Shown: piece by piece, positions 16,821 through 26,334 of the stretch
Numbering within the stretch: the first letter of the stretch is position 1
Layout of the letters: the number at the start of each line of letters is the position of its first letter
NCBI GenBank assembly: GCA_020444415.1
Contig: JAHLLA010000002.1
Span: 62,001-126,000, forward strand
Reading direction: 5' to 3'
DNA: 64,000 nt
DNA from: Bacteroidota bacterium
Lineage (GTDB): Bacteria > Bacteroidota > Bacteroidia > Bacteroidales > F082
Notes under the pieces: model-generated
Told to the model about the DNA's origin: nothing
The model's input: only the letters and a program-made list of their open reading frames with translations
Database searches by the model: none
Made by a program: the position numbers and the translations under genes

Positions 16821-19217
16821 ATGCGATATTTGCAATTATTATCTGTCTTCCTCATTTTCATATACGCACTAAATGCATCAGCACAGGATAATGGTATATT
16901 AACAGGCCGAATTACCGATAAAGAAAACGGGGAACCTTTGGTGGGTGCCAATATATATACAAAAGACAATTTAACCCTGGGTTCCGTTTCCGATTTTAAT
17001 GGGCATTATTCCATCTCGCTGCTTCCAGGAGATTACAATTTCATCATTTCATTTACCGGAATGAAAGCAGTCAACTTCCCTGTGACTGTAGAAAGCAACC
17101 AAACAACAAAACTAAATGTTGAAATGGAGCCCTTTAGTACGCAATTTGATGAAGTAGTTGTAAGAGCCGGACGATTTGATAAATCATTGGAAGAACAGAC
17201 AGCTTCGATTGAAGTGATGAAACCACGTTTGATTGAGGCAAGAAATACGCGATCAGTAGAAACGATTTTAGATTTGACACCCGGAGTTACTATTTTAGAT
17301 GAGGAACCACAAATAAGGGGAGGTAGTGGTTTCACCTTTGGGGTAGGTTCAAAAGTCGGCGTTTTTATTGATGATATACCGATAATAACCGGAGATGCCG
17401 GCAAACCTGACTGGGCTCTGATACCAGTCGAGAACATTAAGCAAATTGAAGTGGTAAAGGGAGCTTCATCCGTATTATCAGGAGCGTCTGCGTTAAGTGG
17501 AGCTATATACATACGCACCAATTATCCAGGTACCAAACCTGAAACGAAAGTACAGTTATATACCGGTTTATACTCTCCTCCCAATGCCCCGGCTACCGAA
17601 TGGTGGGGTGGAGTCAATTATCTCGGCGGCGCCAGCTTTTTGCATACTCGGCAACTAGGTGATGGCCATACGGACTTTGTAATTGGTGGCGTAGCCATGA
17701 CGGACCGCAGTTATATTGGCGCTCCAACTCCCGATCCCTATGTAATTGATACATCTGATATTACCGATGATGATATGATCAATAAAAGAGGGCGGTTAAA
17801 TTTTAATGTCAGAAGGCGTTCCAAAACAATAAAGGGACTTAATTTCGGCCTCAATGGTAATTTCATGTTGAAAAAAAGCAGTACCGCTTTCGCGTGGCAG
17901 GATGATACAGCTAAATTTTACAGGGGCTATCCGGGTGCTGTGCTGCTGGCTGATAATTTTACCATGTATCTCGATCCCTTTGTTAACTATTACACCAGTC
18001 TTGGTGTAAAACATTCATTTACGAACAGGATACTCTTTGCTGATACTAAAGCCAATAATGACCAAAGCAACAGGGCGTTAATGGTGTTCAATCAATACCA
18101 ATTCAGCAAACAATTCAAAAATATAGGAGACCTTGATTTTATAGCCGGACTATCCAGTCAATATACCAATTCATATAGCAATATGTACGCTTCTTCAGGC
18201 TCCCCTGATAATTATATTTGGAATGCCTCTTTATTTCTTGAACTGGAAAAAAAATTTGGAAACGCCCTTATCATTTCCCTAGGGATGCGAATTGAACACT
18301 ACCGTCTGAATGACAGTATTATAGACACGAAACCGATATTAAGACTTGGTTCTTCTTTAAAATTGGCACAAGAAACTTATCTGAGAGCATCTATTGGACA
18401 AGGTTATCGTTTTCCGACCATTACAGAACGATATATAAGAACTTCTGTTGGGAGCTTCGCGGTTTTTAACAACCCTGATCTGGAAGCTGAAACAAGCTGG
18501 AATGCCGAAATTGGTGTGAAACAAGGTTTCAAATTCAGCAAATTCTATGGCTATTTTGATGCAGCAATATTTTATCAGGAGTATGATAATACTATTGAGT
18601 ATTTATTTGGTTTTTGGGATTATGATTTCGCATTGGCGGGTTTTAAATTTATAAATACAGGAAGATCGAAGGTTACAGGTATTGACTTGTCATTAACGGG
18701 TCAGGCTAAATTGGGTAAGAACTTTGAAATAAATACTTTGATAGGCTATACATATGTTGAACCTGTAGCACTCGAACCGGACCTGGTATTTGCTATAGAC
18801 GACAGAGGTACACAGTACAGTTATGATTCTACGAGTGTAAATCCGTCACAGCGAATATTGAAATATCGTTTTCTCCATACTATAAAATTTGATATTGAAT
18901 TCAATTATAAGTCATTTGCTTTTGGCACCAGTATGAAATATTTTAGTAAAATAGAAAACCTGGATAAAGCTATTTTTGACTTTGAAGATGCTACCAAAGC
19001 ATCAGGAGGCACCCTGCAGCCCATATTGTATCGAAACTATTTTTATAATCATAACAACGGAAACATCATTTTTGATATGAGGGTTAGTTATAGTTTCAGG
19101 GAGTATCATAAAATAGCAATCATTTCTGATAATGTATTTAACCGTTGGTATTCATTACGGCCTTTAAAAGCTGAGCCTATGCGTAATATTACATTGCAAT
19201 ACACTTTAAAACTCTAA
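16821..19217 (+). CDS. TonB-dependent outer-membrane receptor
   Basis: A 798-residue receptor. Signal peptide, then a CarboxypepD-regulatory-like domain (about 24-105, ILTGRITDKENGEPLVGANI), a plug domain (about 110-230, VETILDLTPGVTI, PQIRGGSGF, VFIDDIPII, VENIKQIEVVKGASSVLSG) and a 22-strand barrel to the C-terminal LQYTLKL. Such receptors import chelates or sugars using TonB energy. No SusD partner is present, so this is not a classical SusCD pair. It lies between the T9SS protein and a small barrel protein (10 bp downstream), likely one operon. Start at ATG 16821 rather than TTG 16806. Confidence 0.92.
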   Translation: MRYLQLLSVFLIFIYALNASAQDNGILTGRITDKENGEPLVGANIYTKDNLTLGSVSDFNGHYSISLLPGDYNFIISFTGMKAVNFPVTVESNQTTKLNVEMEPFSTQFDEVVVRAGRFDKSLEEQTASIEVMKPRLIEARNTRSVETILDLTPGVTILDEEPQIRGGSGFTFGVGSKVGVFIDDIPIITGDAGKPDWALIPVENIKQIEVVKGASSVLSGASALSGAIYIRTNYPGTKPETKVQLYTGLYSPPNAPATEWWGGVNYLGGASFLHTRQLGDGHTDFVIGGVAMTDRSYIGAPTPDPYVIDTSDITDDDMINKRGRLNFNVRRRSKTIKGLNFGLNGNFMLKKSSTAFAWQDDTAKFYRGYPGAVLLADNFTMYLDPFVNYYTSLGVKHSFTNRILFADTKANNDQSNRALMVFNQYQFSKQFKNIGDLDFIAGLSSQYTNSYSNMYASSGSPDNYIWNASLFLELEKKFGNALIISLGMRIEHYRLNDSIIDTKPILRLGSSLKLAQETYLRASIGQGYRFPTITERYIRTSVGSFAVFNNPDLEAETSWNAEIGVKQGFKFSKFYGYFDAAIFYQEYDNTIEYLFGFWDYDFALAGFKFINTGRSKVTGIDLSLTGQAKLGKNFEINTLIGYTYVEPVALEPDLVFAIDDRGTQYSYDSTSVNPSQRILKYRFLHTIKFDIEFNYKSFAFGTSMKYFSKIENLDKAIFDFEDATKASGGTLQPILYRNYFYNHNNGNIIFDMRVSYSFREYHKIAIISDNVFNRWYSLRPLKAEPMRNITLQYTLKL

Positions 19218-19227
19218 TTTAACGATC

Positions 19228-19995
19228 ATGAAAAACTCGATCCACTTACTTTTATTGGCGTTTGCATTTAGCATGTTACAGCCTGCAACAGCACAAAAAG
19301 CTTATGCTTTTCCTGACACTGTTAAATACAAGAAAAACGTCATTCGATGGAATTTAACACCTTTCGTTTTATGGAGCAAAAAGAACATTAACCTGGGCTA
19401 CGAAAGGGTGGTCTCACCCTACCAGTCCTTTTCCGTAAATGCAGGCTATTTTGAATTACCGCAGTTCTCAAAAAATCTGCTTGACAGCCTTGAAATCAAA
19501 AATAGTACGGATAGGAAAGGATGGACGATTGCCGCTGATTATCGTTTTTATTTTAAGAAAAGAAACAAACATATGGCACCTGATGGATTGTATTGGGGAC
19601 CCTATGCTTCTTATCACCACAGTCAATTCAACAATAAGATTATATTGCTAAATCAAGATCCATCTGTAAATGCGCTTTTTGGGGCAAAAGTGAACATTTT
19701 AGCTGCAGGTGTGGAGTTGGGTTATCAATTTATCATAAAAGAAAGACTTTCCATTGATCTTATTTTTATGGGGCCTTCTGTTTCCTTGTATAATTTTAAC
19801 ATGTCCCTCGGGGCAGAGGGAAATATCGAAGTTGACCCCGATGATGAATACCTGCAGGCCATTTATGACATATTAAAAAATGCAGTTCCCGGCTTTGAAA
19901 ATTTAATTCAGGAAGGCGAAGTTACTACTTCAGGGTCCAATGTTACAATGGGATTTGGATTGCGCTATATGATTCAGATAGGATACAGGTTCTAA
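19228..19995 (+). CDS. Outer-membrane beta-barrel protein (DUF3575-like)
   Basis: A 255-residue protein with signal peptide (KNSIHLLLLAFAFSMLQPATA) and the opening KKNVIRWNLTPFVLWSKKNINLGYERVVSP, a pattern shared with DUF3575-type and related Bacteroidota barrels. Strands continue (FSVNAGYFELP, GLYWGPYASYHHSQF, ILAAGVELGYQFI) to a last strand MGFGLRYMIQIGYRF with terminal Phe. It follows the TonB receptor by 10 bp and probably belongs to the same transcript. Function unknown. Confidence 0.72.
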   Translation: MKNSIHLLLLAFAFSMLQPATAQKAYAFPDTVKYKKNVIRWNLTPFVLWSKKNINLGYERVVSPYQSFSVNAGYFELPQFSKNLLDSLEIKNSTDRKGWTIAADYRFYFKKRNKHMAPDGLYWGPYASYHHSQFNNKIILLNQDPSVNALFGAKVNILAAGVELGYQFIIKERLSIDLIFMGPSVSLYNFNMSLGAEGNIEVDPDDEYLQAIYDILKNAVPGFENLIQEGEVTTSGSNVTMGFGLRYMIQIGYRF

Positions 19996-20009
19996 AATCC
20001 ATTAAGACC

Positions 20010-20044
20010 TTTGTTATTTAGAATCTTTCTTATTGTTATCTTTG
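20010..20044 (+). promoter_or_regulatory. Promoter of the tyrosine-degradation operon
   Basis: TTTG at 20010-20013 and TATCTTTG at 20037-20044, 23 bp apart, a close match to the phylum promoter with slightly long spacing. It lies 30 nt before the hmgA ATG at 20075 and overlaps an in-frame TTG at 20033, ruling that start out. Confidence 0.65.
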
Positions 20045-20074
20045 CAGGCAGTTAATATTAAATTATTGCCAATA

Positions 20075-21235
20075 ATGCCCTATTATCAAAAACTAGGTGA
20101 GATTCCTCAAAAAAGACACATTCAATTCCGGAAACCGGATGGCCAGCTCTATGCTGAAGAATTAGTGTCAACTGATGGTTTTTCAAGTATTTATTCAAAT
20201 ATCTATCATTACTATCCGCCCACTGCAGTAATTAAAATCGGAAAACCCTATTCTGTTGCTCCCGAATCTTCTGTAGATAAAAATATGCAGCACAGGGCTT
20301 TTCGTGGCTTCAACGTTAAACCCGTGGATGATTATCTTGAAAGTAGAAAAATTGTCCTTTTTAATGATGATGTATACCTCAGCCTTGCAGCACCACGGAA
20401 ATCCATAAAGGACTATTTCTATAAAAATTCTCAAGCTGATGAAATGGTATTTGTGCACGAAGGAAGGGGCACATTGCATTCGGTTTATGGAAGTCTTTCA
20501 TTTAAAGAAGGGGATCACATCATCATTCCCAAAGGAACCGTGCATCAATTGCATTTCAAAGATGAAAAGAACAGGTTGTTCATTACCGAATCATTTCACA
20601 CACTGAATTTCCCGAAAAGATATATGAATAAAGTGGGGCAGTTGCTGGAGCATTCCCCCTTTTGCGAGAGAGATATCCATGGGCCTGAAAAATTAGTAAC
20701 AAACGACGAAAAAGGGGACTTCCTGGTAAAAATAAAACGTTCGGATATGATATTCCCATATCATTATAAAACGCACCCTTTTGATGCCATTGGATGGGAT
20801 GGATACTTGTATCCCTACACATTTTCAATCTATGATTTTGAGCCGATAACAGGAAGGATACATCAGCCGCCACCGGTGCACCAGACATTTGAAACACCTG
20901 CTTTCGTCACTTGCGCTTTCGTTCCACGGCTATACGATTATCATCCACAATCCATACCGGCACCATACAACCACAGCAATGTCGATTCGGATGAGGTTTT
21001 GTATTATGTAGATGGGGATTTTATGAGCAGGAACAATATCGGCAGGGGACAAATCACATTGCACCCTATTGGCATACCTCATGGCCCGCATCCGGGTGCC
21101 GTTGAAAGAAGCATCGGAAAGAAATCAACAGACGAATACGCAGTAATGGTGGATACTTTCAGGCCATTAAAACTTACAAAAGCGGCGATGGATATTGAAG
21201 ATAAGGATTACTATAAAAGTTGGTTAACAGAATAA
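20075..21235 (+). CDS. hmgA: Homogentisate 1,2-dioxygenase
   Basis: A 386-residue cupin-fold Fe(II) dioxygenase that opens the homogentisate ring to maleylacetoacetate. Visible family segments: FVHEGRGTLHSVYG with the first cupin, GDHIIIPKGTVHQLHF, PYHYKTHPFDAIGWDGYLYPY, and the iron/substrate region HPIGIPHGPHPGAVERS. First gene of hmgA-hppD-fahA-flavin reductase, with 12 bp to hppD. It is shorter than animal enzymes (about 445) but normal for bacterial members of this type. Start set by the upstream promoter. Confidence 0.93.
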   Translation: MPYYQKLGEIPQKRHIQFRKPDGQLYAEELVSTDGFSSIYSNIYHYYPPTAVIKIGKPYSVAPESSVDKNMQHRAFRGFNVKPVDDYLESRKIVLFNDDVYLSLAAPRKSIKDYFYKNSQADEMVFVHEGRGTLHSVYGSLSFKEGDHIIIPKGTVHQLHFKDEKNRLFITESFHTLNFPKRYMNKVGQLLEHSPFCERDIHGPEKLVTNDEKGDFLVKIKRSDMIFPYHYKTHPFDAIGWDGYLYPYTFSIYDFEPITGRIHQPPPVHQTFETPAFVTCAFVPRLYDYHPQSIPAPYNHSNVDSDEVLYYVDGDFMSRNNIGRGQITLHPIGIPHGPHPGAVERSIGKKSTDEYAVMVDTFRPLKLTKAAMDIEDKDYYKSWLTE

Positions 21236-21247
21236 AAAAATAAATAG

Positions 21248-22339
21248 ATGAAAAATTGTTTGCCCATCAAGGGAACGGATTATGTTGAATTTTACGTAGG
21301 TAACGCCAAGCAGGCAGCCCATTATTATCAATCTGCTTTTGGGTTTCAACCTGTCGCATTTGCCGGACTCGAAACCGGATTAACTGACCGGGTTTCTTAT
21401 GTGTTGAGGCAGGATAAGGTGACCATTATGCTAACCGGTGCTTTGAAACCTGATTCTCCGGTAGCAGAGCATCATAAACTTCACGGGGATGGTGTTAAAG
21501 TGATTGCCATGTGGGTAGATGATGCTCAAAAATCGTTTGACGAAACTACAGCAAAAGGTGCCAAACCATACAAAGAGCCCTATACAATCAAAGATGAACA
21601 TGGAAAAGTGAAACTGGCCGGTATTTATACCTATGGCGAAACAATTCACATGTTTGTTGAAAGAAGCGCTTATAAGGGCGATTTTCTGCCCGGCTTTATA
21701 AAATGGGAACCCGAGTATCAACCAAATGATACAGGCCTTCTTTATGTTGATCATATTGTTGGTAATGTTGGTTGGGGCGAAATGGATAAAGTAGCTGATT
21801 TTTACCGCAATGTATTTGGTTTCGATCAGTTGATATCATTTGACGATAAAGATATTTCTACGGATTACACGGCCCTGAAAAGCAAAGTGATGGCCAACGA
21901 TAATTTGCGGATCAAATTCCCGATTAATGAACCCGCCAAAGGTTTAATGAAATCGCAGATTGAAGAGTTCCTGGATTTCTATATCGGACCGGGTCCGCAA
22001 CATGTGGCCATTGCAACGGATGACATTATCCAAACTATTGCAGCGCTGCGTGAAAGAGGTGTGGATTTTTTAAATGTACCTGACAGTTACTACAATGACA
22101 TACTGGAAAGGGTAGGAGCCATTGAGGAAGATATCGAAGTGCTGAAGAAGTATAAAATACTTATCGACAGGGATGACAAAGGATACCTGTTACAACTATT
22201 TACGAAACCCGTAGAAGACAGGCCTACTTTCTTTTTCGAAATTATCCAGAGAAAAGGCGCTGAATCATTTGGTAAAGGCAATTTTAAAGCGCTTTTTGAA
22301 GCCATTGAAAGAGAGCAACGAAATAGAGGAACTTTATAA
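21248..22339 (+). CDS. hppD: 4-hydroxyphenylpyruvate dioxygenase
   Basis: A 363-residue Fe(II) enzyme converting 4-hydroxyphenylpyruvate to homogentisate with O2. Two vicinal-oxygen-chelate domains are visible: the first begins DYVEFYVGNAKQAAHYYQSAFGF, the second YVDHIVGNVGWGEMDKVADFYRNVFGF. The iron triad is in place: His in VDHIVGNV (about 168), His in QHVAIATDD (about 251) and Glu in FFFEIIQRKG (about 330). Directly between hmgA and fahA, in pathway context. Confident. Confidence 0.95.
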   Translation: MKNCLPIKGTDYVEFYVGNAKQAAHYYQSAFGFQPVAFAGLETGLTDRVSYVLRQDKVTIMLTGALKPDSPVAEHHKLHGDGVKVIAMWVDDAQKSFDETTAKGAKPYKEPYTIKDEHGKVKLAGIYTYGETIHMFVERSAYKGDFLPGFIKWEPEYQPNDTGLLYVDHIVGNVGWGEMDKVADFYRNVFGFDQLISFDDKDISTDYTALKSKVMANDNLRIKFPINEPAKGLMKSQIEEFLDFYIGPGPQHVAIATDDIIQTIAALRERGVDFLNVPDSYYNDILERVGAIEEDIEVLKKYKILIDRDDKGYLLQLFTKPVEDRPTFFFEIIQRKGAESFGKGNFKALFEAIEREQRNRGTL

Positions 22340-22363
22340 ATCCAGGACAGAATAAAATAGTTT

Positions 22364-23638
22364 ATGATTGAAGCTAACAACCCAAAATTAAAATCATGGA
22401 TCGCAGTTGATAAAGACAGCGATTTTCCTATTCAAAATATTCCATTTGGTATCGGAAAACCTCAGAATAAATCACCCCGGCCGCTGAGCAGGATCGGTGA
22501 TTTTGCCATTGACCTGTCCGTTCTTTCTGATTACGGCTTTTTTGATGGTCTGAAGATAGAAAATTATGGTGTATTTTATGCCCCGGTTTTGAATGACCTG
22601 ATGGAACTTGGAAAACCGCTATGGAAATTAATCAGAAACAGGATATCTGAAATATTCAGAGAAGAAAATGCGCAATTGAGAGATGATGAGATCATCCGTA
22701 GAGAAGCCATTATTCCAATGAATCAGGTTATGATGATGATGCCGGTAGAAGTTGGTGATTATACTGATTTTTACTCAAGCATCGAACATGCTACCAATGT
22801 AGGCGCTATGTTCCGTGACCCCGATAATGCACTGCTACCTAATTGGAAGCATCTCCCGGTAGGCTACCATGGCCGTTCATCATCTATTGTGGTTTCAGGA
22901 ACAAATATCCACAGGCCTAAGGGACAATATAAATTAGATACAGAAGAGAAACCACAATTCGGCCCCTGCAGATTGTTTGATTTTGAATTGGAAATGGCTT
23001 TTATTACCGGAACAAAAACCAACCTGGGAGAAAGTATTAATATTCAAAATGCTGAAGATCATATTTTCGGACTGGTGCTATTTAATGACCTCACAGCGAG
23101 GGATATTCAGAAATGGGAATATGTTCCATTAGGTCCGTTTCTGGGTAAAAATTTCGGTTCGGTTGTTTCCCCGTGGATTATTACGATGGAAGCATTGGAA
23201 CCCTTCAGGACAGAAGGCCCCAATCAGGAAACAGAAGTGTTGCCTTACCTTCAGTTTAAGGGAGCCCGTAATTTTGATGTCAACCTTGAGGTTTATCTGC
23301 AGCCTGAAAACAGTGTTGAATCTCTGGTTTGTTGTTCTAATTTAAAATATTTGTATTGGAATATGTCGCAGCAACTGGCGCATCATACCGTAAACGGTTG
23401 TAATATCAATCCGGGTGATATGTACGCTTCGGGAACCATTTCAGGACCAACGCCCGATTCATACGGATCTATGTTGGAATTGAGTTGGAAGGGCACCAAA
23501 ACGATCACTTTGAAAGATGGATCTGAAAGAAAATTTGTGAATGATAATGATACCATCATCATGAAAGGATTCGCTATAAAAGATAATGTGCGAATAGGAT
23601 TCGGAAATTGTGTTACCAAAGTTTTACCAACTCTTTAA
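22364..23638 (+). CDS. fahA: Fumarylacetoacetase
   Basis: A 424-residue hydrolase that splits fumarylacetoacetate into fumarate and acetoacetate, the last step of tyrosine breakdown. Family marks: an SH3-like N-terminal part (FGIGKPQNKSPRPLSRIGDF), then HATNVGAMFRDPDNALLPNW, PVGYHGRSSSIVVSG and the metal-binding FDFELEMAFITG, then VLFNDLTARDIQKWEYVPLGPFLG. Length matches eukaryotic-type FAH. Third gene of the operon, 24 bp after hppD and 8 bp before the flavin reductase. Confidence 0.95.
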   Translation: MIEANNPKLKSWIAVDKDSDFPIQNIPFGIGKPQNKSPRPLSRIGDFAIDLSVLSDYGFFDGLKIENYGVFYAPVLNDLMELGKPLWKLIRNRISEIFREENAQLRDDEIIRREAIIPMNQVMMMMPVEVGDYTDFYSSIEHATNVGAMFRDPDNALLPNWKHLPVGYHGRSSSIVVSGTNIHRPKGQYKLDTEEKPQFGPCRLFDFELEMAFITGTKTNLGESINIQNAEDHIFGLVLFNDLTARDIQKWEYVPLGPFLGKNFGSVVSPWIITMEALEPFRTEGPNQETEVLPYLQFKGARNFDVNLEVYLQPENSVESLVCCSNLKYLYWNMSQQLAHHTVNGCNINPGDMYASGTISGPTPDSYGSMLELSWKGTKTITLKDGSERKFVNDNDTIIMKGFAIKDNVRIGFGNCVTKVLPTL

Positions 23639-23646
23639 ACTATACC

Positions 23647-24525
23647 ATGTTGAAAATAGACCCGTCAGAATATTCCAATCAAAAGCTTCATAAAATATTA
23701 CTTGGAGGCGTTGCTCCACGTCCTATCGCATTTGCCAGTACAATAGATAAAAGTGGCCAGGTAAATTTATCACCTTTTAGTTTTTACAATGCATTTGGTG
23801 TGAATCCGACAACGCTGATTTTCTCTCCTTCCAGGAGAGGAAGGGACAATACTACAAAACATACCCTGGAAAATATTCTTGAAGTTCCTGAAGTTGTGAT
23901 CAATGCGGTAAACTTTGATATGGTGCAACAGATGAGTCTGAGCAGTACCGAATACCCGAAAGGAATAAATGAGTTTGTTAAATCCGGTTTAACGCCCATA
24001 GATTCTGTTGTGGTAAAACCGCCCAGGGTAAAAGAATCACCCTTGCAGTTTGAATGTAAAGTAAGGGAAGTGATTGAAACAGGAGGCCTGGCAGGTTCCG
24101 CCAACCTGGTGGTATGTGAAATCGTCATGATCCATCTCAATGAAGATTTGTTAGATGAAGAAGGAAATATCGATACGGATAAAATTGATCTGGTAGGCAG
24201 ATTGGGTGGCGATTATTATGTAAGAACAGTTGATAATGCCAAATTTAAAGTACCAAAACCCTTATCAGATATAGGTATGGGTGTTGATCGTTTGCCTAAG
24301 CACATTCGGTTCAGCAAATACCTGAGTGGAAATGATCTGGGTATTTTGGGCAATCTAAAAACCCTGCCATCAATGGATGAAATAAAGAGCGTGTCAGATC
24401 AGTTTTCGGCTAATGACTTGAATGAACAAACAGAAAAAAACCTGCATAACAAAGCCAAAAAACTGATTGCCGAGGGTAAGCCTTATGAAGCTTTAAAAAT
24501 TCTGATGGTTAAAACTTCCCTATAA
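23647..24525 (+). CDS. Flavin reductase-fold protein in the tyrosine operon
   Basis: A 292-residue protein. Residues about 10-200 form an FMN-binding split barrel of the flavin-reductase-like family (LLGGVAPRPIAFASTIDKSG, NLSPFSFYNAFGVNPTTLIF, KHTLENILEVPEVVINAV, CKVREVIETGGLAGSANLVVCEIV). A C-terminal stretch of about 90 residues (GVDRLPKHIRFSKYLSGNDLGILG onward) goes beyond the barrel. Its place directly after fahA implies a part in aromatic catabolism, but no step of the standard pathway needs it. Its last 17 bp overlap the convergent phenylalanine hydroxylase gene. Start ATG 23647. Confidence 0.85.
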   Translation: MLKIDPSEYSNQKLHKILLGGVAPRPIAFASTIDKSGQVNLSPFSFYNAFGVNPTTLIFSPSRRGRDNTTKHTLENILEVPEVVINAVNFDMVQQMSLSSTEYPKGINEFVKSGLTPIDSVVVKPPRVKESPLQFECKVREVIETGGLAGSANLVVCEIVMIHLNEDLLDEEGNIDTDKIDLVGRLGGDYYVRTVDNAKFKVPKPLSDIGMGVDRLPKHIRFSKYLSGNDLGILGNLKTLPSMDEIKSVSDQFSANDLNEQTEKNLHNKAKKLIAEGKPYEALKILMVKTSL

Positions 24526-26242
24526 CATTTTTTCCATTTCTGATCAGTTGGGCATAATTTTCCTGATCATTACACAGTGCATCCAGATAACTGTTAACTT
24601 CTGTTTTGAGCTGTAATTCTTCACCATTGGCAAACATTTCAAGGAGTTCGACGGGCAATAGCCAGTCTTTATATTTTCCGGCAATAAATTCTTTCCAAAT
24701 ATTTTTTAATTCATTTAACGCGGCACCCATTTGTCTTACATCTCTTGTTCTTTGATAAAGTTTGTGCAATTCCCTGGTCTTTTTATTGTATCTGATCTTA
24801 TGGGTTTTGTCAACCGGAGCGGTATATTCAAGTCCAAATCCTTCGGCATCTGCCGGGCCTGAATATGCGGAGATAATATTTTCACCAACAGCCATATCAT
24901 AGATACCCCATTCAGGCATAAAAAGAATGTTATCTTCATGTTTCACCAGGCAATCAGAAAAAGACATCAGCAATAATTTGCCATCCTTTCTCAGTACATT
25001 TCTTAATACACCCTTTACTTTAATTCCTGACTCAAATTCAAATTCTGCTTCTTTTCCTATTTGAATACCAATGGATGTAAGATCAGAATTTGTTAAAAAA
25101 CGGGTTGGCTTCAATGTGCCATTTATTTTTCCTATGGGTGAACCAAATCCGTCATAATGTTGCGTTTTTCCATGCCCATCGAGTAATTTGTCATTATAAT
25201 TTAGCGTGGTAGCCCCCCCGGTTTTTATATAAATCGGGTGTCCATTATGCAAAACCATGTCAGTGAAAGTACCCGATACCTGTAATCCGGAAGAATAAAC
25301 GAGGGTAGCCGTATTTCCTGATTCTATCGCTTTCATAATGCCATCCAGACCACCCGTACGCAGGGCCATATGGGATGCAAACTCATCTAAAACCACTGAC
25401 AAATGTTTGAAATCCGGTGTAACAAAAAGTTGTGGTTGTGGCTTGGTAATATCAAAGCTATAATCCATTGCATTCATATCATAAGGCAGTTTAATTACCT
25501 TATCTTTTAGTGCGCCCAGGCTTTCCGATATGGATGATAACAAGCCTGCGCCATATATCTTTGGGTTATCAATGCTTCCGATCAATCCATATTCCACCGT
25601 CCACCAATGCAAATTTCTGATCAGGGTCATCTCCGAAGGGGGACCTAAATTCAGGCTTAATTCATCAATACGATTTTCAGCTTTTTCAATTTCTTTCTGT
25701 TTGGAATTGGGATCCGTTTTCAAGATAGAGAGACGCCTGATGGCTTCATACATTTCGTAATCTTTTTTTGATGAAAAGGCCTTTGATCCTATTTCACCAA
25801 ACATTCTGAGGTATTCGGCGTATTCAGGGTTTGAAATAATGGGAGCATGACCTGCTGCTTCATGAATTATATCAGGCGCAGGCGTATATTCAATTTGATG
25901 AATAGGCCTGATATCAGCAGCAATAACCAGCACGTTGTATTTTTGAAACTCCATGAATGCTGCAGGCGGAATAAACCCATCAACAGTTACTGAAGCCCAT
26001 CCGATTTTTTCCAGAATATCATTCATCACTTCTGTACTTGGGATATGATCAACAGAAATACCTGTCTTTTTTAAACCATCTATATAAGATGCATGTGCGT
26101 GCTTCGACAGGAAATTCACATTTTGCCGCATCACATACCTCCAAACCGCATGATCCTGGGCCGTGTAGTTTTGGTAATCCTGTTCAACGATAAATGCAGC
26201 GAGGTGTTTGGGTAGTTTTTCTAAAACAGGATTTGTAAACAT
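24509..26242 (-). CDS. phhA: Phenylalanine 4-monooxygenase, long Bacteroidota form
   Basis: A 577-residue protein. The N-terminal half is a pterin-dependent aromatic amino-acid hydroxylase: PAPDIIHEAAGHAP carries iron ligands His127 and His132, and LHWWTVEYGLIG carries Glu217. The spacing from second His to Glu is about 85 residues, against about 40 in human or Chromobacterium enzymes; the extra helical insert is near 160-200. After about residue 320 there are about 250 further residues (two beta-rich repeats with GIQIGKEAEFEFESGIKVKG, then helices) of unknown role. It makes tyrosine from phenylalanine, feeding the facing operon. Confidence 0.92.
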   Translation of the reverse strand: MFTNPVLEKLPKHLAAFIVEQDYQNYTAQDHAVWRYVMRQNVNFLSKHAHASYIDGLKKTGISVDHIPSTEVMNDILEKIGWASVTVDGFIPPAAFMEFQKYNVLVIAADIRPIHQIEYTPAPDIIHEAAGHAPIISNPEYAEYLRMFGEIGSKAFSSKKDYEMYEAIRRLSILKTDPNSKQKEIEKAENRIDELSLNLGPPSEMTLIRNLHWWTVEYGLIGSIDNPKIYGAGLLSSISESLGALKDKVIKLPYDMNAMDYSFDITKPQPQLFVTPDFKHLSVVLDEFASHMALRTGGLDGIMKAIESGNTATLVYSSGLQVSGTFTDMVLHNGHPIYIKTGGATTLNYNDKLLDGHGKTQHYDGFGSPIGKINGTLKPTRFLTNSDLTSIGIQIGKEAEFEFESGIKVKGVLRNVLRKDGKLLLMSFSDCLVKHEDNILFMPEWGIYDMAVGENIISAYSGPADAEGFGLEYTAPVDKTHKIRYNKKTRELHKLYQRTRDVRQMGAALNELKNIWKEFIAGKYKDWLLPVELLEMFANGEELQLKTEVNSYLDALCNDQENYAQLIRNGKNVIGKF

Positions 26243-26334
26243 ACGGTTTGATTTTAGTACACATCAAAAATATAGATAATAATCGTACCCGATTACATGG
26301 AAAGTATGGAGTTTTATGCCATTTTTGCAAATCG

